A stretch of DNA of 42,714 nucleotides from Salinisphaera sp. (GTDB taxonomy: Bacteria; Pseudomonadota; Gammaproteobacteria; Nevskiales; Salinisphaeraceae), in NCBI GenBank assembly GCA_027858915.1, contig JAQIBT010000161.1:1-42714 (forward strand). Direction: 5' to 3'. Positions 33,332 to 42,524 of this stretch are shown piece by piece (the first letter of the stretch is position 1; every line of letters starts with the position of its first letter). Both the position numbers and the translations under genes were made by a program. The notes below the pieces were generated by a model. It was not told the origin of the DNA. It saw nothing but the letters and a program-made list of their open reading frames with translations, and searched no databases.

Positions 33332-33629
33332 GAGATCATGCGGGATGACTCAATTTTCGCGCGTTTCATGGGGGAGCGAGGGCTGGTCTTGCGGACCTGG
33401 GAGAAGCCGGCACCCGCTAGTGATTCGACGCTGCAGGAGGCTGTCGGACTCAAGGCCAACCTACTGCGCCGGCATCTACGACTATCGATGATCTGGACAA
33501 CCTTCGTGCAGCATGACAACTCTAGCGTTTTGCGGACTACGCAAGCGGCGCGGATTGCCTTTGCGGGTCAGCTAATGCCCCGCGGGTCGTCTGGCAGGGT
33601 GAAAATTGCCAGCTGTAGAGGAGATCAAC
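33332..33629. other. Unassigned stretch after the sulfatase remnant
   Basis: 298 bp without a supported gene. The minus strand just above 33331 still reads VIPHDL in the sulfatase frame before a stop, so degraded sulfatase sequence may continue. A long plus-strand frame crosses the area, but I recognise nothing in it. The last bases contain the strong ribosome site AGAGGAGA (33617-33624) of the next operon. Confidence 0.4.
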
Positions 33630-34157
33630 ATGCCCCCGACCGAATACTCCGCCGACGCGCTTGGCGAGAACGTAACTCGCAGGCTGGCGCGGGCTCTGCG
33701 AGCCGTCTTCCCGCACGACAATGTGCCCGATGGCCCCTACGAACGATCGGCTGAGGCAATCTTATCCAGCGTATCGGCGTCGCCTCATCAGACCGCCGTC
33801 ATCGTCGAAGGTCTTCGCGGTCTGGACGGCCTGACCGGCGGCGATCTCACTGCCGTCACGGCCGATGAGCTCAGCGCCGTCCTGCTCCAGATTGAGCGAA
33901 CCGAGTTCTTCCAGATCATGCTCACCAACACGGTGGTAACGCTCTACAGTGATCAAGAGGTCTGGGACGCGCTCGGCTACGAAGGATTCTCGTCCGACAA
34001 GGGCGGCTACGTCAGCCGCGGGTTCGACGATCTCGACTGGCTCCCCGAGCCCCGGGTCGAGGAATATGACGGCGAGCCGCTCACCGACTACGTCCCGTCC
34101 ATACCCGGCGGCACTCAGCCCAGTTTCGAGACGAAGAAAACGGGAGCGGCCCGATGA
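33630..34157 (+). CDS. Gluconate 2-dehydrogenase subunit 3-like protein
   Basis: 175-aa small partner subunit of GMC-type dehydrogenases. The fold marks are TRRLARALRAVFPHDN, a helical centre (GLRGLDGLTGGDLTAVTADE) and the C-terminal VTLYSDQEVWDALGYEGFSS then GGYVSRGFDDLDW. In known membrane-bound gluconate and sorbitol dehydrogenases the small subunit carries a Tat signal and helps export; I see no signal peptide here. AGAGGAGA 5 nt before the ATG gives a strong start. The stop overlaps the GMC gene start by 4 nt, so the pair is surely co-translated. First gene of a seven-gene run. Confidence 0.8.
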   Translation: MPPTEYSADALGENVTRRLARALRAVFPHDNVPDGPYERSAEAILSSVSASPHQTAVIVEGLRGLDGLTGGDLTAVTADELSAVLLQIERTEFFQIMLTNTVVTLYSDQEVWDALGYEGFSSDKGGYVSRGFDDLDWLPEPRVEEYDGEPLTDYVPSIPGGTQPSFETKKTGAAR

Positions 34158-35719
34158 GTACCATTGCCCACGACGAACCAGCCGTCGTCATTATCGGTTC
34201 CGGCGCCGGCGGCGGCACGCTCGCCTACGAGCTGACGGCTCGCCACATTCCAGTCGTGCTCCTCGAAGCCGGGCCGCATCTTACCCACGATGATTACACT
34301 AACGACGAGTGGGATGCCTTCGGTCAGATGGCCTGGACCGATATGCGAACCGACAACGGCTCGTGGCGCGTGGCCCGCGACTTCCCGAACCTTCCGGCCT
34401 GGACAGTCAAGGCAGTGGGCGGCACCACCACTCACTGGGCAGGCGCGACGCCGCGTTTCAAACCGCACGAATTCAAGGCCCGGACCGCTTACGGCCGCGT
34501 CGACGGCGCCAACCTGTTGGACTGGCCGATCGATGCCAGCGAGATGGCACCGTGGTATGACAAGGCCGAGATCGCCATGGGATCGACCCATCGCCACGGC
34601 CGCAAGCCGCTACCGGCCAACAACAATTACAAAGTGCTCGCTAACGGCGCCGAACGCCTCGGCTACAAGTATTACGCGACCGGCCCGTATGCGACCAACG
34701 CAGAGGAATACGACGGAAGGCCTGCGTCTGTCCAGGACGGGTTCAACTTCCAAGGCGACAAGAACGGGTCGAAATGGAGCACGCTCGTACGCGAAATCCC
34801 ACGCGCCTGCGCCACAGGGCTGCTCGACCTGAGGCCCAATTGCCACGCCGTCCAGATCACCCACGACGCACAGGGGCGAGCGGACGGTGTGCTGTATCTC
34901 GACGAGAACGGCGCCATGCACCGCCAGCGCGCCCGACTGGTCTCGGTCGCCGGCAACGCCATTGAAAGCGCAAGACTGCTTCTGCTCAGCGAAAGCCCCA
35001 TGTTTCCCGACGGGCTGGCCAATTCCTCCGGCCAGGTCGGACGCAACTATATGCGCCACCTGACCGGATCGCAGTACGCCCAGTTCGATGAGCCCGTGCA
35101 CATGTATCGCGGCGAGACAATGGCCGGAATCGTAGCCGACGAATCGAAACACGATACGTCCCGTGGTTTCGTCGGCGGCTATTACCTGGAAACCGTCTCG
35201 CTTGGTCCGGCTTTTCTAGCCAAGTTCCTGGACCCAGGCGCCTGGGGCCGGAACTTCACATCGTTCATGGAGCAATACGCCAATACCGCGGCGCTCTGGA
35301 TCGTCGGCGAGGACATGCCGCAGGAGTGCAATCGGGTGACGCTCAGCCCGTCGGCCACCGACCAGCACGGGCTGCCGGCGCCCAACGTGTATTACGACGA
35401 TCACGCCAACGACACGGCAATGCGTGAACATGCTTACCGGCGCACCGCCCAGCTTTACCAGGCGGTCGGAGCCAAGCGGACTTATGCCACGACGCCGTAT
35501 CCCTCGACCCACAACTTGGGCACGGTCCGCATGAGCGAACGACCGGAAGACGGCGTCGTCAACCAATGGGGCCGCGCGCACGATGTGCCGAATCTTTTCG
35601 TCAGCGACGGCTCGGTGTTCACCACAAGTGCAGCGGCCAATCCGACCCTGACGATCGTCGCGCTCGCGATCCGGCAGGCAGACTATATTGCCGATCAGAT
35701 GGCAGCGGGCGAGATCTGA
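34154..35719 (+). CDS. GMC-family FAD oxidoreductase
   Basis: 521-aa flavoprotein oxidising an alcohol (sugar, polyol, choline-like or similar). The FAD-binding dinucleotide fold is VVIIGSGAGGGTLAYEL with LLEAGP (residues ~11-45). VKAVGGTTTHWAGATPRF follows, and the C-terminal catalytic part has STHNLGTVRMSERPEDGVVN (histidine base) and SAAANPTLTIVALA (second active-site Asn). It is closest in layout to gluconate/2-keto-gluconate-type dehydrogenase large subunits, which pair with a small subunit, as here. No cytochrome c subunit gene follows, so the electron acceptor is unknown. The next gene, an ABC binding protein, starts 42 nt later. Confidence 0.88.
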   Translation: MSTIAHDEPAVVIIGSGAGGGTLAYELTARHIPVVLLEAGPHLTHDDYTNDEWDAFGQMAWTDMRTDNGSWRVARDFPNLPAWTVKAVGGTTTHWAGATPRFKPHEFKARTAYGRVDGANLLDWPIDASEMAPWYDKAEIAMGSTHRHGRKPLPANNNYKVLANGAERLGYKYYATGPYATNAEEYDGRPASVQDGFNFQGDKNGSKWSTLVREIPRACATGLLDLRPNCHAVQITHDAQGRADGVLYLDENGAMHRQRARLVSVAGNAIESARLLLLSESPMFPDGLANSSGQVGRNYMRHLTGSQYAQFDEPVHMYRGETMAGIVADESKHDTSRGFVGGYYLETVSLGPAFLAKFLDPGAWGRNFTSFMEQYANTAALWIVGEDMPQECNRVTLSPSATDQHGLPAPNVYYDDHANDTAMREHAYRRTAQLYQAVGAKRTYATTPYPSTHNLGTVRMSERPEDGVVNQWGRAHDVPNLFVSDGSVFTTSAAANPTLTIVALAIRQADYIADQMAAGEI

Positions 35720-35761
35720 GTAAGTTCCCAGTTGAGCTGACTTTCTCCATAAGGAAAAAAC

Positions 35762-36589
35762 ATGAAACGCATATTACTGGGCTCTGCAGCCGTCCTGACC
35801 ATAATGTTTTCATCGATTGCCATCGCGCATGCCGATGTGCTTTCGCAAATCGAAAAACGCGGCACGCTCGTAGTGGGTGTGAAAGCCGATTACCGGCCGT
35901 ATGGCTATTTGAATCCGAGCAACAATATCGTCGGCATCGAGCCAGACCTGGCGAGAGATGTGGCCAAGGCGCTTGGAGTACAGCTCAAGCTGGTGCCAGT
36001 CGTTGCGTCAAACCGGATGCAGTTTCTTGATCAGGGGCGGGTCGATCTGCTAATTGCGACGATGACCGACACCGCTGAGCGACGTAATGTCGTTGACCTC
36101 GTCCCCCCGGATTACTATGCATCCGGGGTGAATATCATGGCGCGCAAAAAGTCGCCTTTCAACAACTGGGAGTCGATCAAGGGCGCGCCGGTCTGCGCCG
36201 TACAGGGCTCGTTCTTCAACGAAATGGTGGCACGCAAGTATGGCGCCAAGCTGGTCGCGTTCAAGGGTTCGGCCGAAGCCTTGAATGCATTGAAACAGGG
36301 GCGGTGCGCGGCGTTCGTGTTCGACGATACGTTTATCGCTGCGCAGCTGCAGCAACAACAGTGGTCGGCATACGACATCCCGCTCAAGACCATTGACTCC
36401 AAACCGTGGGGCGTAGCGGTCAAAAAAGGCGAGACGCGTTTTGCACGTTTCATGTCCGGGATGGTGGTGCACTGGCACGTTGACGGCGAAATCATCAAGC
36501 TACAGAAAAAGTATGGGTTGACGCCCATTGCGTACTCCGTGCGCATGCACAAGTTCTTCGATGACAATTTCGTGCCCTCCGCGAATTGA
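35762..36589 (+). CDS. Polar amino acid-type ABC transporter substrate-binding protein
   Basis: 275-aa periplasmic binding protein (SBP_bac_3). The signal peptide ends IAIAHA (about residue 24). Lobe one opens with RGTLVVGVKADYRPYGYL then IVGIEPDLARDVAKALGV; DLLIATMTDTAERRNVVD is the ligand-site loop. Two cysteines (VCAVQG and GRCAAF) could pair. It is not close to GlnH of the first operon, so the ligand differs. AAGGA precedes the ATG. It is followed within 30 nt by its permease. Confidence 0.88.
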   Translation: MKRILLGSAAVLTIMFSSIAIAHADVLSQIEKRGTLVVGVKADYRPYGYLNPSNNIVGIEPDLARDVAKALGVQLKLVPVVASNRMQFLDQGRVDLLIATMTDTAERRNVVDLVPPDYYASGVNIMARKKSPFNNWESIKGAPVCAVQGSFFNEMVARKYGAKLVAFKGSAEALNALKQGRCAAFVFDDTFIAAQLQQQQWSAYDIPLKTIDSKPWGVAVKKGETRFARFMSGMVVHWHVDGEIIKLQKKYGLTPIAYSVRMHKFFDDNFVPSAN

Positions 36590-36619
36590 TGCAGCAGCGC
36601 TGAAACGAGGCCGACGACA

Positions 36620-37369
36620 TTGCTGGCGCAGATTTCACAGTGGTTCATCTGGCTGAACCAGACCACTGGAATCAATCTCACGATCGTCTACGACAGCTAT
36701 GATCGCGGGCGGATGATCGATGGGTTTCTCAACACGATTTACCTATCGCTCATCTGCCTGGTGATTTCGGTGATCATCGGGGTAATCGGTGCCTGGTTGC
36801 AGCGCTCGTCGTTGAAATGGACCCGCCGTCTGGTACAGGGCTATATCCAGCTGTTTCGCAATACGCCACCGCTGGTACAGCTTTATTTCTTCTACTTTGC
36901 GATCGGCAGCCTGATGCCGAAAATCGAAAATAAATACGGCATCATGCAGCCGATACTGTCGAACTGGGATTGGGCGATTATTTCGTTGTCGTTTTTTGCC
37001 GGCGCATTCAACGTCGAGATATTCCGTTCCGGCATTGAGGCTGTGCCCAAGGCTACAGTCGAGGCGGCCGAGTCTCTCGGATTCAATCGATTGCAGGTTT
37101 ATCTTTATGTGGTGTTGCCGCTCGCCTTTCGAGTCTGTCTGCCAGCGCTAAGTAACAATCTTGTCAACCTGGTCAAAACCACATCGTTGGCATACGCGAT
37201 TGCGGTACCGGAAATGTTGTACGTCGCCAATCAGATCTGGTCGGACAATCTGAATGTGCCGGAGATGATGACGTTCCTGTTGTTCGCTTACGTGTTTCTG
37301 GTCGGTATTCTGGTGTGGGCGATGAACCGGCTCGAAAGACGGCTGCAACTGCCGGGTTACGGCGGATGA
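36620..37369 (+). CDS. Polar amino acid-type ABC transporter permease (first)
   Basis: 249-aa permease of the HisM/GltJ type: membrane segments around LNTIYLSLICLVISVIIGVI, then LFRNTPPLVQLYFFYFAIGS, and the ATPase loop EIFRSGIEAVPKATVEAAES. Translation probably starts at TTG after ACGAGG, since no early ATG exists in the frame. Its stop overlaps the start of the second permease by 4 nt. The two form a heterodimeric pore. Confidence 0.87.
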   Translation: MLAQISQWFIWLNQTTGINLTIVYDSYDRGRMIDGFLNTIYLSLICLVISVIIGVIGAWLQRSSLKWTRRLVQGYIQLFRNTPPLVQLYFFYFAIGSLMPKIENKYGIMQPILSNWDWAIISLSFFAGAFNVEIFRSGIEAVPKATVEAAESLGFNRLQVYLYVVLPLAFRVCLPALSNNLVNLVKTTSLAYAIAVPEMLYVANQIWSDNLNVPEMMTFLLFAYVFLVGILVWAMNRLERRLQLPGYGG

Positions 37370-38250
37370 AATCTCGAAACTCTGTCGCGAAGCCGACTGA
37401 TTTGCCGGTGTTGATGCCGATCGCCGAGCGCTTGACTCGCGGACGCGGTATCGGCTTGTCATACGATATCCCGCGGCTTCAGCTGCGTGCCTGGCACGGA
37501 TTATTCTTGCTCGGCGTATTGGTTTTCTTCTCTGCGTCAGCCTGGGCACAGCAATCACCCGACCACCCCGCCACGCTTGCTCAAGCGTTTATCCGCTGGA
37601 TGCCGCTGCTACTCAAGGCATTCGTATTCAATATCGTGATGAGTTTTCTGGCCATGAGCCTTGGCACGATAGCCGGCGTCGGGCTCGGGGTCATGCAGCT
37701 TTCACCGACAAGACCGACGCATGCGGTCGGGTGGTTCGTCACACAGTTCTTCCGCAACGCGCCGTGGCTGGTGCTCCTGTTTTTCTGCATGTTTCTCTTG
37801 CCCTTTCGGTTCTCGGTTTTCGGGGTAACGGTGCCGTTTCCGGACTGGATCAAGGCGACACTGGGGTTGGCACTGCCGGTGATGGCCAACGTAGCCGAGA
37901 TCATGCGCGGTGCAGTGGCTTCGATTCCTTCCGGGCAGTGGGAAGCCGCGCATTCGCTGGCTTTCAGCCGCCGCCAGATCATGTTTGGCATCATCCTGCC
38001 GCAGTGTATTCGGCGAATGCTGCCACCCTGGATGAATTTGTACGCTATTCTCACCATGGCAACGGTGCTGGCTTCGATCGTTGGCGTGTCCGAAGTGATG
38101 ACCCAGACGCAGCGCGTGCTCTCGGCCGAAAATCGCCCCGAATTCATCGTGCCGTTTTACGCATTCGTCTTGCTGCTGTTCTTTGTCTATTGCTATCCAA
38201 TTGCACGCTACACGCAGAAACTGGAGTTGCGTTATGCCGTCCGAGACTGA
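37366..38250 (+). CDS. Polar amino acid-type ABC transporter permease (second)
   Basis: 294-aa partner permease. It is longer than usual at the N-terminus: about 45 polar and basic residues, then a hydrophobic stretch LFLLGVLVFFSASAWAQ that resembles a signal sequence, then the normal permease core (FFRNAPWLVLLFFCMFLLPF, EIMRGAVASIPSGQWEAAHS with the ATPase-contact loop). The start ATG overlaps the preceding stop by 4 nt, fixing the reading. The end overlaps the ATPase gene by 17 nt. Confidence 0.87.
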   Translation: MKSRNSVAKPTDLPVLMPIAERLTRGRGIGLSYDIPRLQLRAWHGLFLLGVLVFFSASAWAQQSPDHPATLAQAFIRWMPLLLKAFVFNIVMSFLAMSLGTIAGVGLGVMQLSPTRPTHAVGWFVTQFFRNAPWLVLLFFCMFLLPFRFSVFGVTVPFPDWIKATLGLALPVMANVAEIMRGAVASIPSGQWEAAHSLAFSRRQIMFGIILPQCIRRMLPPWMNLYAILTMATVLASIVGVSEVMTQTQRVLSAENRPEFIVPFYAFVLLLFFVYCYPIARYTQKLELRYAVRD

Positions 38251-39016
38251 GTCTGGAAGCGTAACGGCTGGCAAATCGGCGACTGCCGAGCCGATGATTT
38301 CGTTAAGCAACGTACACAAATCGTTTGGCGACACGGAAGTGATCAAGGGCATTTCCTTCGACGTAGCCAAAGGCGACGTGGTGTGCATTATTGGCCCGTC
38401 GGGCTCCGGAAAATCCACCCTTCTTCGCTGTATTAATGCATTGGTGCCGATCGATGGCGGCTCGATTCGCGTCGAGGGCCAGGAAGTCCACGATGCCAAT
38501 CTCGACCGACTGGCGCTACGCAAGAAAGTCGGCATGGTGTTTCAGCAGTACAACTTGTTTCCGCACAAGAACGCGCTCGACAATCTCATGATGGCGCCGA
38601 TCAAGGTGCTGCGACAGGACAAGAAAGAAGTACGCGAACGCGCCCTGAAGCTGCTAGAGAAAGTGCGCCTGTCGGGTAAAGAAGATGCTTATCCTGGCGA
38701 ACTGTCCGGCGGACAGCAGCAGCGTGTGGCCATCGCCCGTGCACTGGCGATGAATCCCGACATCATGCTGTTCGACGAAGTGACCGCAGCACTCGATCCC
38801 GAGACCGTCAAAGAAGTATTGCTGACAATCCGCGAGCTGGCTGAAGAAGGCATGACCTGTATTCTGGTGACTCACGAAATGGGGTTTGCACGAGAAATTG
38901 CCGATCACATGTACCTCACCGATCGCGGCGTCATAGTCGAGCACGGCCCGCCGGCCGAATTTTTTGATAATCCGAAAGACGAGCGGACGCGCTCGTTCCT
39001 CGGGCAGATTCTTTGA
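38234..39016 (+). CDS. Polar amino acid-type ABC transporter ATP-binding protein
   Basis: 260-aa ABC ATPase: Walker A GPSGSGKST (about residues 54-62), Q-loop GMVFQQYNLFPHKNALDN, signature [16 protein letters not shown], Walker B with D-loop IMLFDEVTAALDPE and switch [19 protein letters not shown] replaces the common DEPTSALDP, a variant seen in part of this family. The start has GGAG upstream and lies inside the end of the permease gene. The sequence differs from GlnQ at many sites, so this is a paralogous transporter. An amine oxidase gene follows after 6 nt. Confidence 0.92.
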   Translation: MPSETESGSVTAGKSATAEPMISLSNVHKSFGDTEVIKGISFDVAKGDVVCIIGPSGSGKSTLLRCINALVPIDGGSIRVEGQEVHDANLDRLALRKKVGMVFQQYNLFPHKNALDNLMMAPIKVLRQDKKEVRERALKLLEKVRLSGKEDAYPGELSGGQQQRVAIARALAMNPDIMLFDEVTAALDPETVKEVLLTIRELAEEGMTCILVTHEMGFAREIADHMYLTDRGVIVEHGPPAEFFDNPKDERTRSFLGQIL

Positions 39017-39022
39017 CACGCC

Positions 39023-40189
39023 ATGACAGACTTTGAGATAGCAGTGGTCGGCCTTGGCGCCATGGGCAGCGCAACGCTGTATCAGCTCGCAAAACGCGGC
39101 ATTCGCGTCGTTGGCATCGATCGTTTCGACCCGCCGCACGCAAACGGCTCAAGCCATGGCGATACCCGCATCACTCGGCGCGCAGTAGGCGAAGGAGATG
39201 CTTATGCGCCGTTCGTCATCAAGTCGCATGACATCTGGCGCGAGCTCGAAGCCGACACCGGAGAACAACTGCTGACCGAATGCGGCACGCTCATCATGGC
39301 TTCTGCCGACCAGCCAAACTCCCACCACGGCAAGCCTGATTTTCTTGGCAAGAGCATTCGCTGCGCTGAAAAACACGGCATAGACCACGAAGTGCTGAGC
39401 GTCAATGCAATCCGAGCACGCTTTCCGCACTATCGGCAGCTGAGGCCGGATGACATCGGCTACTTTGAGCCGGGTGGCGGTTACGTCTTCCCTGAACGTT
39501 GTATTGCAGCACAACTGCGTCGGGCCGAAGAACTCGGCGCCCAGCTTATGCGCAACACGCCGGTCGAGTCGATCGAAAACCACGCTCGCAGCGCGCAGAT
39601 CAACACCGCAAGCGGTCCCGTTTCTGTCGAGCAGGTCGTTGTGGCTGCTGGCGCCTGGACCGCACCGCTGCTGGGCCCGCCATTCGATCAACTACTGACC
39701 GTCAATCGCCAGGTACTGCACTGGTTCGAATTAGATGAACCGGAGCGGATACCGGAGAACTGTCCGGTGGCTATCTGGATGCACGGGCCAAGCAATACCG
39801 ATTATTTCTACTCATTCCCGCCACGCCCAGGCGAAAATAGTATGAAGGTGGCGACCGAGCAGTACAGGGTCAGCACGACGGCTGACGACGTCGACCGTCA
39901 AGTCACTGCCAAAGAATCCTCGGCGATGTTCGACGATCACGTTAAAAACCGAATCGCCGGCGTCTCACCACGCGTGTCGAAAGCCGTCGCTTGCGTGTAC
40001 ACCGTTACCCCGGATCTGGGCTTCATCCTCGACCGTCATCCGGCAAACGATCGTCTATTTGTGATATCGGCCTGTTCAGGGCACGGCTTCAAGCACTCCG
40101 CCGGCATAGGAGATGCAATCGCCGACGTCATAAGCCGTGAGGCCAGTGGCATCGAGCTCGCTCCCTTCGGTCTGATGCGATTTGCCTGA
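39023..40189 (+). CDS. Monomeric sarcosine oxidase / N-methyl-L-amino acid oxidase-like flavoenzyme
   Basis: 388-aa FAD enzyme of the MSOX/SolA (MTOX) family, expected to oxidise a secondary amine such as an N-methyl amino acid, releasing formaldehyde and H2O2, or a cyclic imino acid. The FAD fold is VVGLGAMGSATLYQLAKRG (residues 8-26), followed by SSHGDTRITRRAVGEGDAYA, typical of the family. The cysteine carrying FAD in MSOX corresponds to C324 here (VACVYTVTPD), and GHGFKHSAGIGD closes the FAD site. It begins 6 nt after the ABC ATPase gene, so the transporter probably delivers its substrate. Sarcosine, N-methyltryptophan and pipecolate are examples, not assignments. Confidence 0.87.
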   Translation: MTDFEIAVVGLGAMGSATLYQLAKRGIRVVGIDRFDPPHANGSSHGDTRITRRAVGEGDAYAPFVIKSHDIWRELEADTGEQLLTECGTLIMASADQPNSHHGKPDFLGKSIRCAEKHGIDHEVLSVNAIRARFPHYRQLRPDDIGYFEPGGGYVFPERCIAAQLRRAEELGAQLMRNTPVESIENHARSAQINTASGPVSVEQVVVAAGAWTAPLLGPPFDQLLTVNRQVLHWFELDEPERIPENCPVAIWMHGPSNTDYFYSFPPRPGENSMKVATEQYRVSTTADDVDRQVTAKESSAMFDDHVKNRIAGVSPRVSKAVACVYTVTPDLGFILDRHPANDRLFVISACSGHGFKHSAGIGDAIADVISREASGIELAPFGLMRFA

Positions 40190-40318
40190 TCGACACGCTT
40201 GCCCCTGATCCCGATGGCCATGCGATCGCCGTCATCTTCAAACGCATCACACTATGGCCTGATTTACCTCTCGGTGGGAAGCGCACGAGCTCAATCTGCC
40301 GCCTGTCGTACTTTCTTA

Positions 40319-40798
40319 TTATAAATCGAAGCTACCGTAAGGCACACGGTCACAGCCACACAGTTTCTTGAGGGCATAAAAAACCAGCAGCAGCGCTGCC
40401 ACCGTTAGAAACGTTGGATCGAACAGTAAAAATCCCGCAGCGGCGCCTATTTTCGCCGACGCCACACCCAGGATAAAACCTCGCAGCTCTTTTGCGGTAT
40501 TAGTTTTCCCGTTTGTCTTTATTTTCTCGCAGAACTGGAAACGCTCGCAGATCAACTGGCGCAACGTGTCGGAGCCACCGAATACTTGCTTGAACGCCTC
40601 ACTGGCCAATATACGGCTAGCGATCGATGCGTAAGCTTGAGTCGCTAATGTCCGAGTTTGTAATCCACCGGAGCTATGGGTTTCGTAGTCGTGATTTTCA
40701 TCAATGAAGGCTGCGAATACATCGTTCCTTGTTAAGACCTTCGTCAGTTTGCCTTCGTCGATCTCGTCACCAACCAGCAGATCATCGATTGCAAGCAT
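40319..40798 (-). CDS. Unrecognised membrane protein
   Basis: 159 aa, no family recognised. An acidic N-terminus (LLVGDEIDEGKLTKVLTRND) is followed by a helical soluble part with AYASIASRILASEAFKQVFG. One or two hydrophobic segments follow near residues 107-146 (FILGVASAKIGAAAGFLLFD and FLTVAALLLVFYALKKL), and then CGCD. GGAG precedes the ATG. Base composition is more AT-rich than the neighbours, a possible sign of transfer. It stands alone between the amine oxidase and dbpA genes on the opposite strand. Confidence 0.55.
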   Translation of the reverse strand: MLAIDDLLVGDEIDEGKLTKVLTRNDVFAAFIDENHDYETHSSGGLQTRTLATQAYASIASRILASEAFKQVFGGSDTLRQLICERFQFCEKIKTNGKTNTAKELRGFILGVASAKIGAAAGFLLFDPTFLTVAALLLVFYALKKLCGCDRVPYGSFDL

Positions 40799-41067
40799 GG
40801 CTCATCTCCGCTGAATAACTGACTGGTCGGGCAGACGTTCGTGACACACCTAAAATTCTAGGCGGAATCGATAACCGACAACAGTCGACCGTGGTAGTAC
40901 AGCAGGCGCGAGGGTGCGCAAAGAACCAACTTGAAAGAAAATTTAGAAAATCCAGGGTCCATCTTTGTCATGGCGATGACCAACGAATCACAGAACTCGG
41001 TGCGTCGTATCGCCCTGTTATACCGGCCGGAACGCAAGTGGCAGCATCGCACGTGCGATCATGTCGC

Positions 41068-42459
41068 ATGAATGACTTCACCACACTCGCGCTACGCCGC
41101 GAACTGATCGACAGTGCGTCGGCCCGCGGCTTTGACCGCATGACGCCGGTACAGGCTCAGACATTACCGGAGATACTGGCCGGCAAGGACGTGCTGGCCC
41201 AGGCCGAGACCGGCAGCGGCAAGACCGCGGCGTTCGGTTTTGGCCTGCTCAATGCGCTGGCCGTCGACCTCGCGCAGACCCAGGCGCTGGTACTTTGCCC
41301 CACGCGTGAGCTCGCCGACCAGGTCGCACAAGCGTTGCGCCAATTTGCCGCGACCATTCCCAACGTCAAACTCATGACGCTCTGCGGCGGCGCGCCGATG
41401 CGCGCGCAAATCAACTCACTGAGCGAGCCGCCACATATAGTTGTGGGCACGCCCGGACGTATCCTGGCGCATCTGAAACGCGAGAGTCTGCAAACCAACG
41501 CGTTGCAGACGCTGGTGCTCGACGAAGCCGATCGCATGCTCGATATGGGGTTCATTACCGATATCCAAGCCATCATCGGCCACCTGCCTGCCGACCGTCA
41601 GACCCTGCTCTTCTCCGCGACATGGTCCGAGGAAGTGCGCGGCGTGTCGACACAATTCCAGCGTGCCCCGGTGCAGATCACCGTATCCGCCAATGATGGC
41701 CAGACGCTGCGGATCGCCCAGATATTCCATCAAGTGACAGACGCCGACAAATGTGTCGCACTCGAACGAGTGCTGGCCGATACCAAACAGCGCGAGAGCC
41801 AGTTTGCGCAGGCCCTGGTGTTCTGTAACCGGCGTGACGACGTAGATCGCGTAAGCGCACATCTGAATGCGCGCGGCGTATCAGCGCTGGCCCTGCACGG
41901 CGATCGCGAGCAGCGTGAGCGCGACGAAGTGCTGCTGCGTTTTGCCAACCAGAGCTGTGCGGTGCTGGTGGCAACCGATGTGGCGGCCCGCGGCCTGGAT
42001 ATCGCCTCCTTGTCTCTCGTGGTCAGCATGGACCTGGCCCGTGATGTCGATACCCACACCCATCGTATCGGGCGTACCGGACGGGCCGGTGAATCGGGGC
42101 GCGCCGTGTCGTTCTGTACCCCGCGCGATCGCGAACGCGCCGAGCGCATAGCCGCGGACGCAGGCTTTCGACTGAACTGGTCGCGCTTGCCCGACAACGA
42201 CGGTTCGGCACGCGCCCAGCCACCCATGGCCACCCTGGTCATCCAGGGCGGCCGGCGCGACAAACTACGCCCGGGCGATATCCTGGGCGCACTGACCGGC
42301 GAAGGTGGCCTGGCCGGCGACGATGTCGGCAAGATCGAGATCACAACCGTGCGTGCCTATGTCGCCATCGCGCGGGCCAAGGTCAAAACCGCCCGCGACC
42401 GGCTACGTCAGGCCGGCATCAAGGGTCGGCGCTTTCGCCTCGGCTTGCTGGACAGTTGA
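41068..42459 (+). CDS. dbpA: ATP-dependent RNA helicase DbpA
   Basis: 463-aa DEAD-box helicase that acts on 23S rRNA hairpin 92 during large-subunit assembly. Order: Q motif MTPVQAQTLP, Walker A AETGSGKT (residues 46-53), PTRELADQ, TPGR, DEAD in VLDEADRMLDMGF, SAT, then ARGLDI and HRIGRTGRAG. The C-terminal RNA-binding domain (KLRPGDILGALTGEGGLAGD then VGKIEI) is the DbpA hallmark. Length equals E. coli DbpA (457 aa). The frame is open about 59 codons upstream; the chosen ATG matches the family start, though I see no clear ribosome site. Confidence 0.94.
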   Translation: MNDFTTLALRRELIDSASARGFDRMTPVQAQTLPEILAGKDVLAQAETGSGKTAAFGFGLLNALAVDLAQTQALVLCPTRELADQVAQALRQFAATIPNVKLMTLCGGAPMRAQINSLSEPPHIVVGTPGRILAHLKRESLQTNALQTLVLDEADRMLDMGFITDIQAIIGHLPADRQTLLFSATWSEEVRGVSTQFQRAPVQITVSANDGQTLRIAQIFHQVTDADKCVALERVLADTKQRESQFAQALVFCNRRDDVDRVSAHLNARGVSALALHGDREQRERDEVLLRFANQSCAVLVATDVAARGLDIASLSLVVSMDLARDVDTHTHRIGRTGRAGESGRAVSFCTPRDRERAERIAADAGFRLNWSRLPDNDGSARAQPPMATLVIQGGRRDKLRPGDILGALTGEGGLAGDDVGKIEITTVRAYVAIARAKVKTARDRLRQAGIKGRRFRLGLLDS

Positions 42460-42524
42460 GCGATGGGATAGCCAACACTCCAGATGGTCCGCGACAAAAC
42501 TCTTATCAAGCAAATAGGCCGCAA

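Noticed and set aside
33089-33754. Long plus-strand open frame across the sulfatase remnant
   Set aside because: Antisense to a remnant with homology, no ribosome site, no motif, and overlaps the well-supported dehydrogenase subunit gene.
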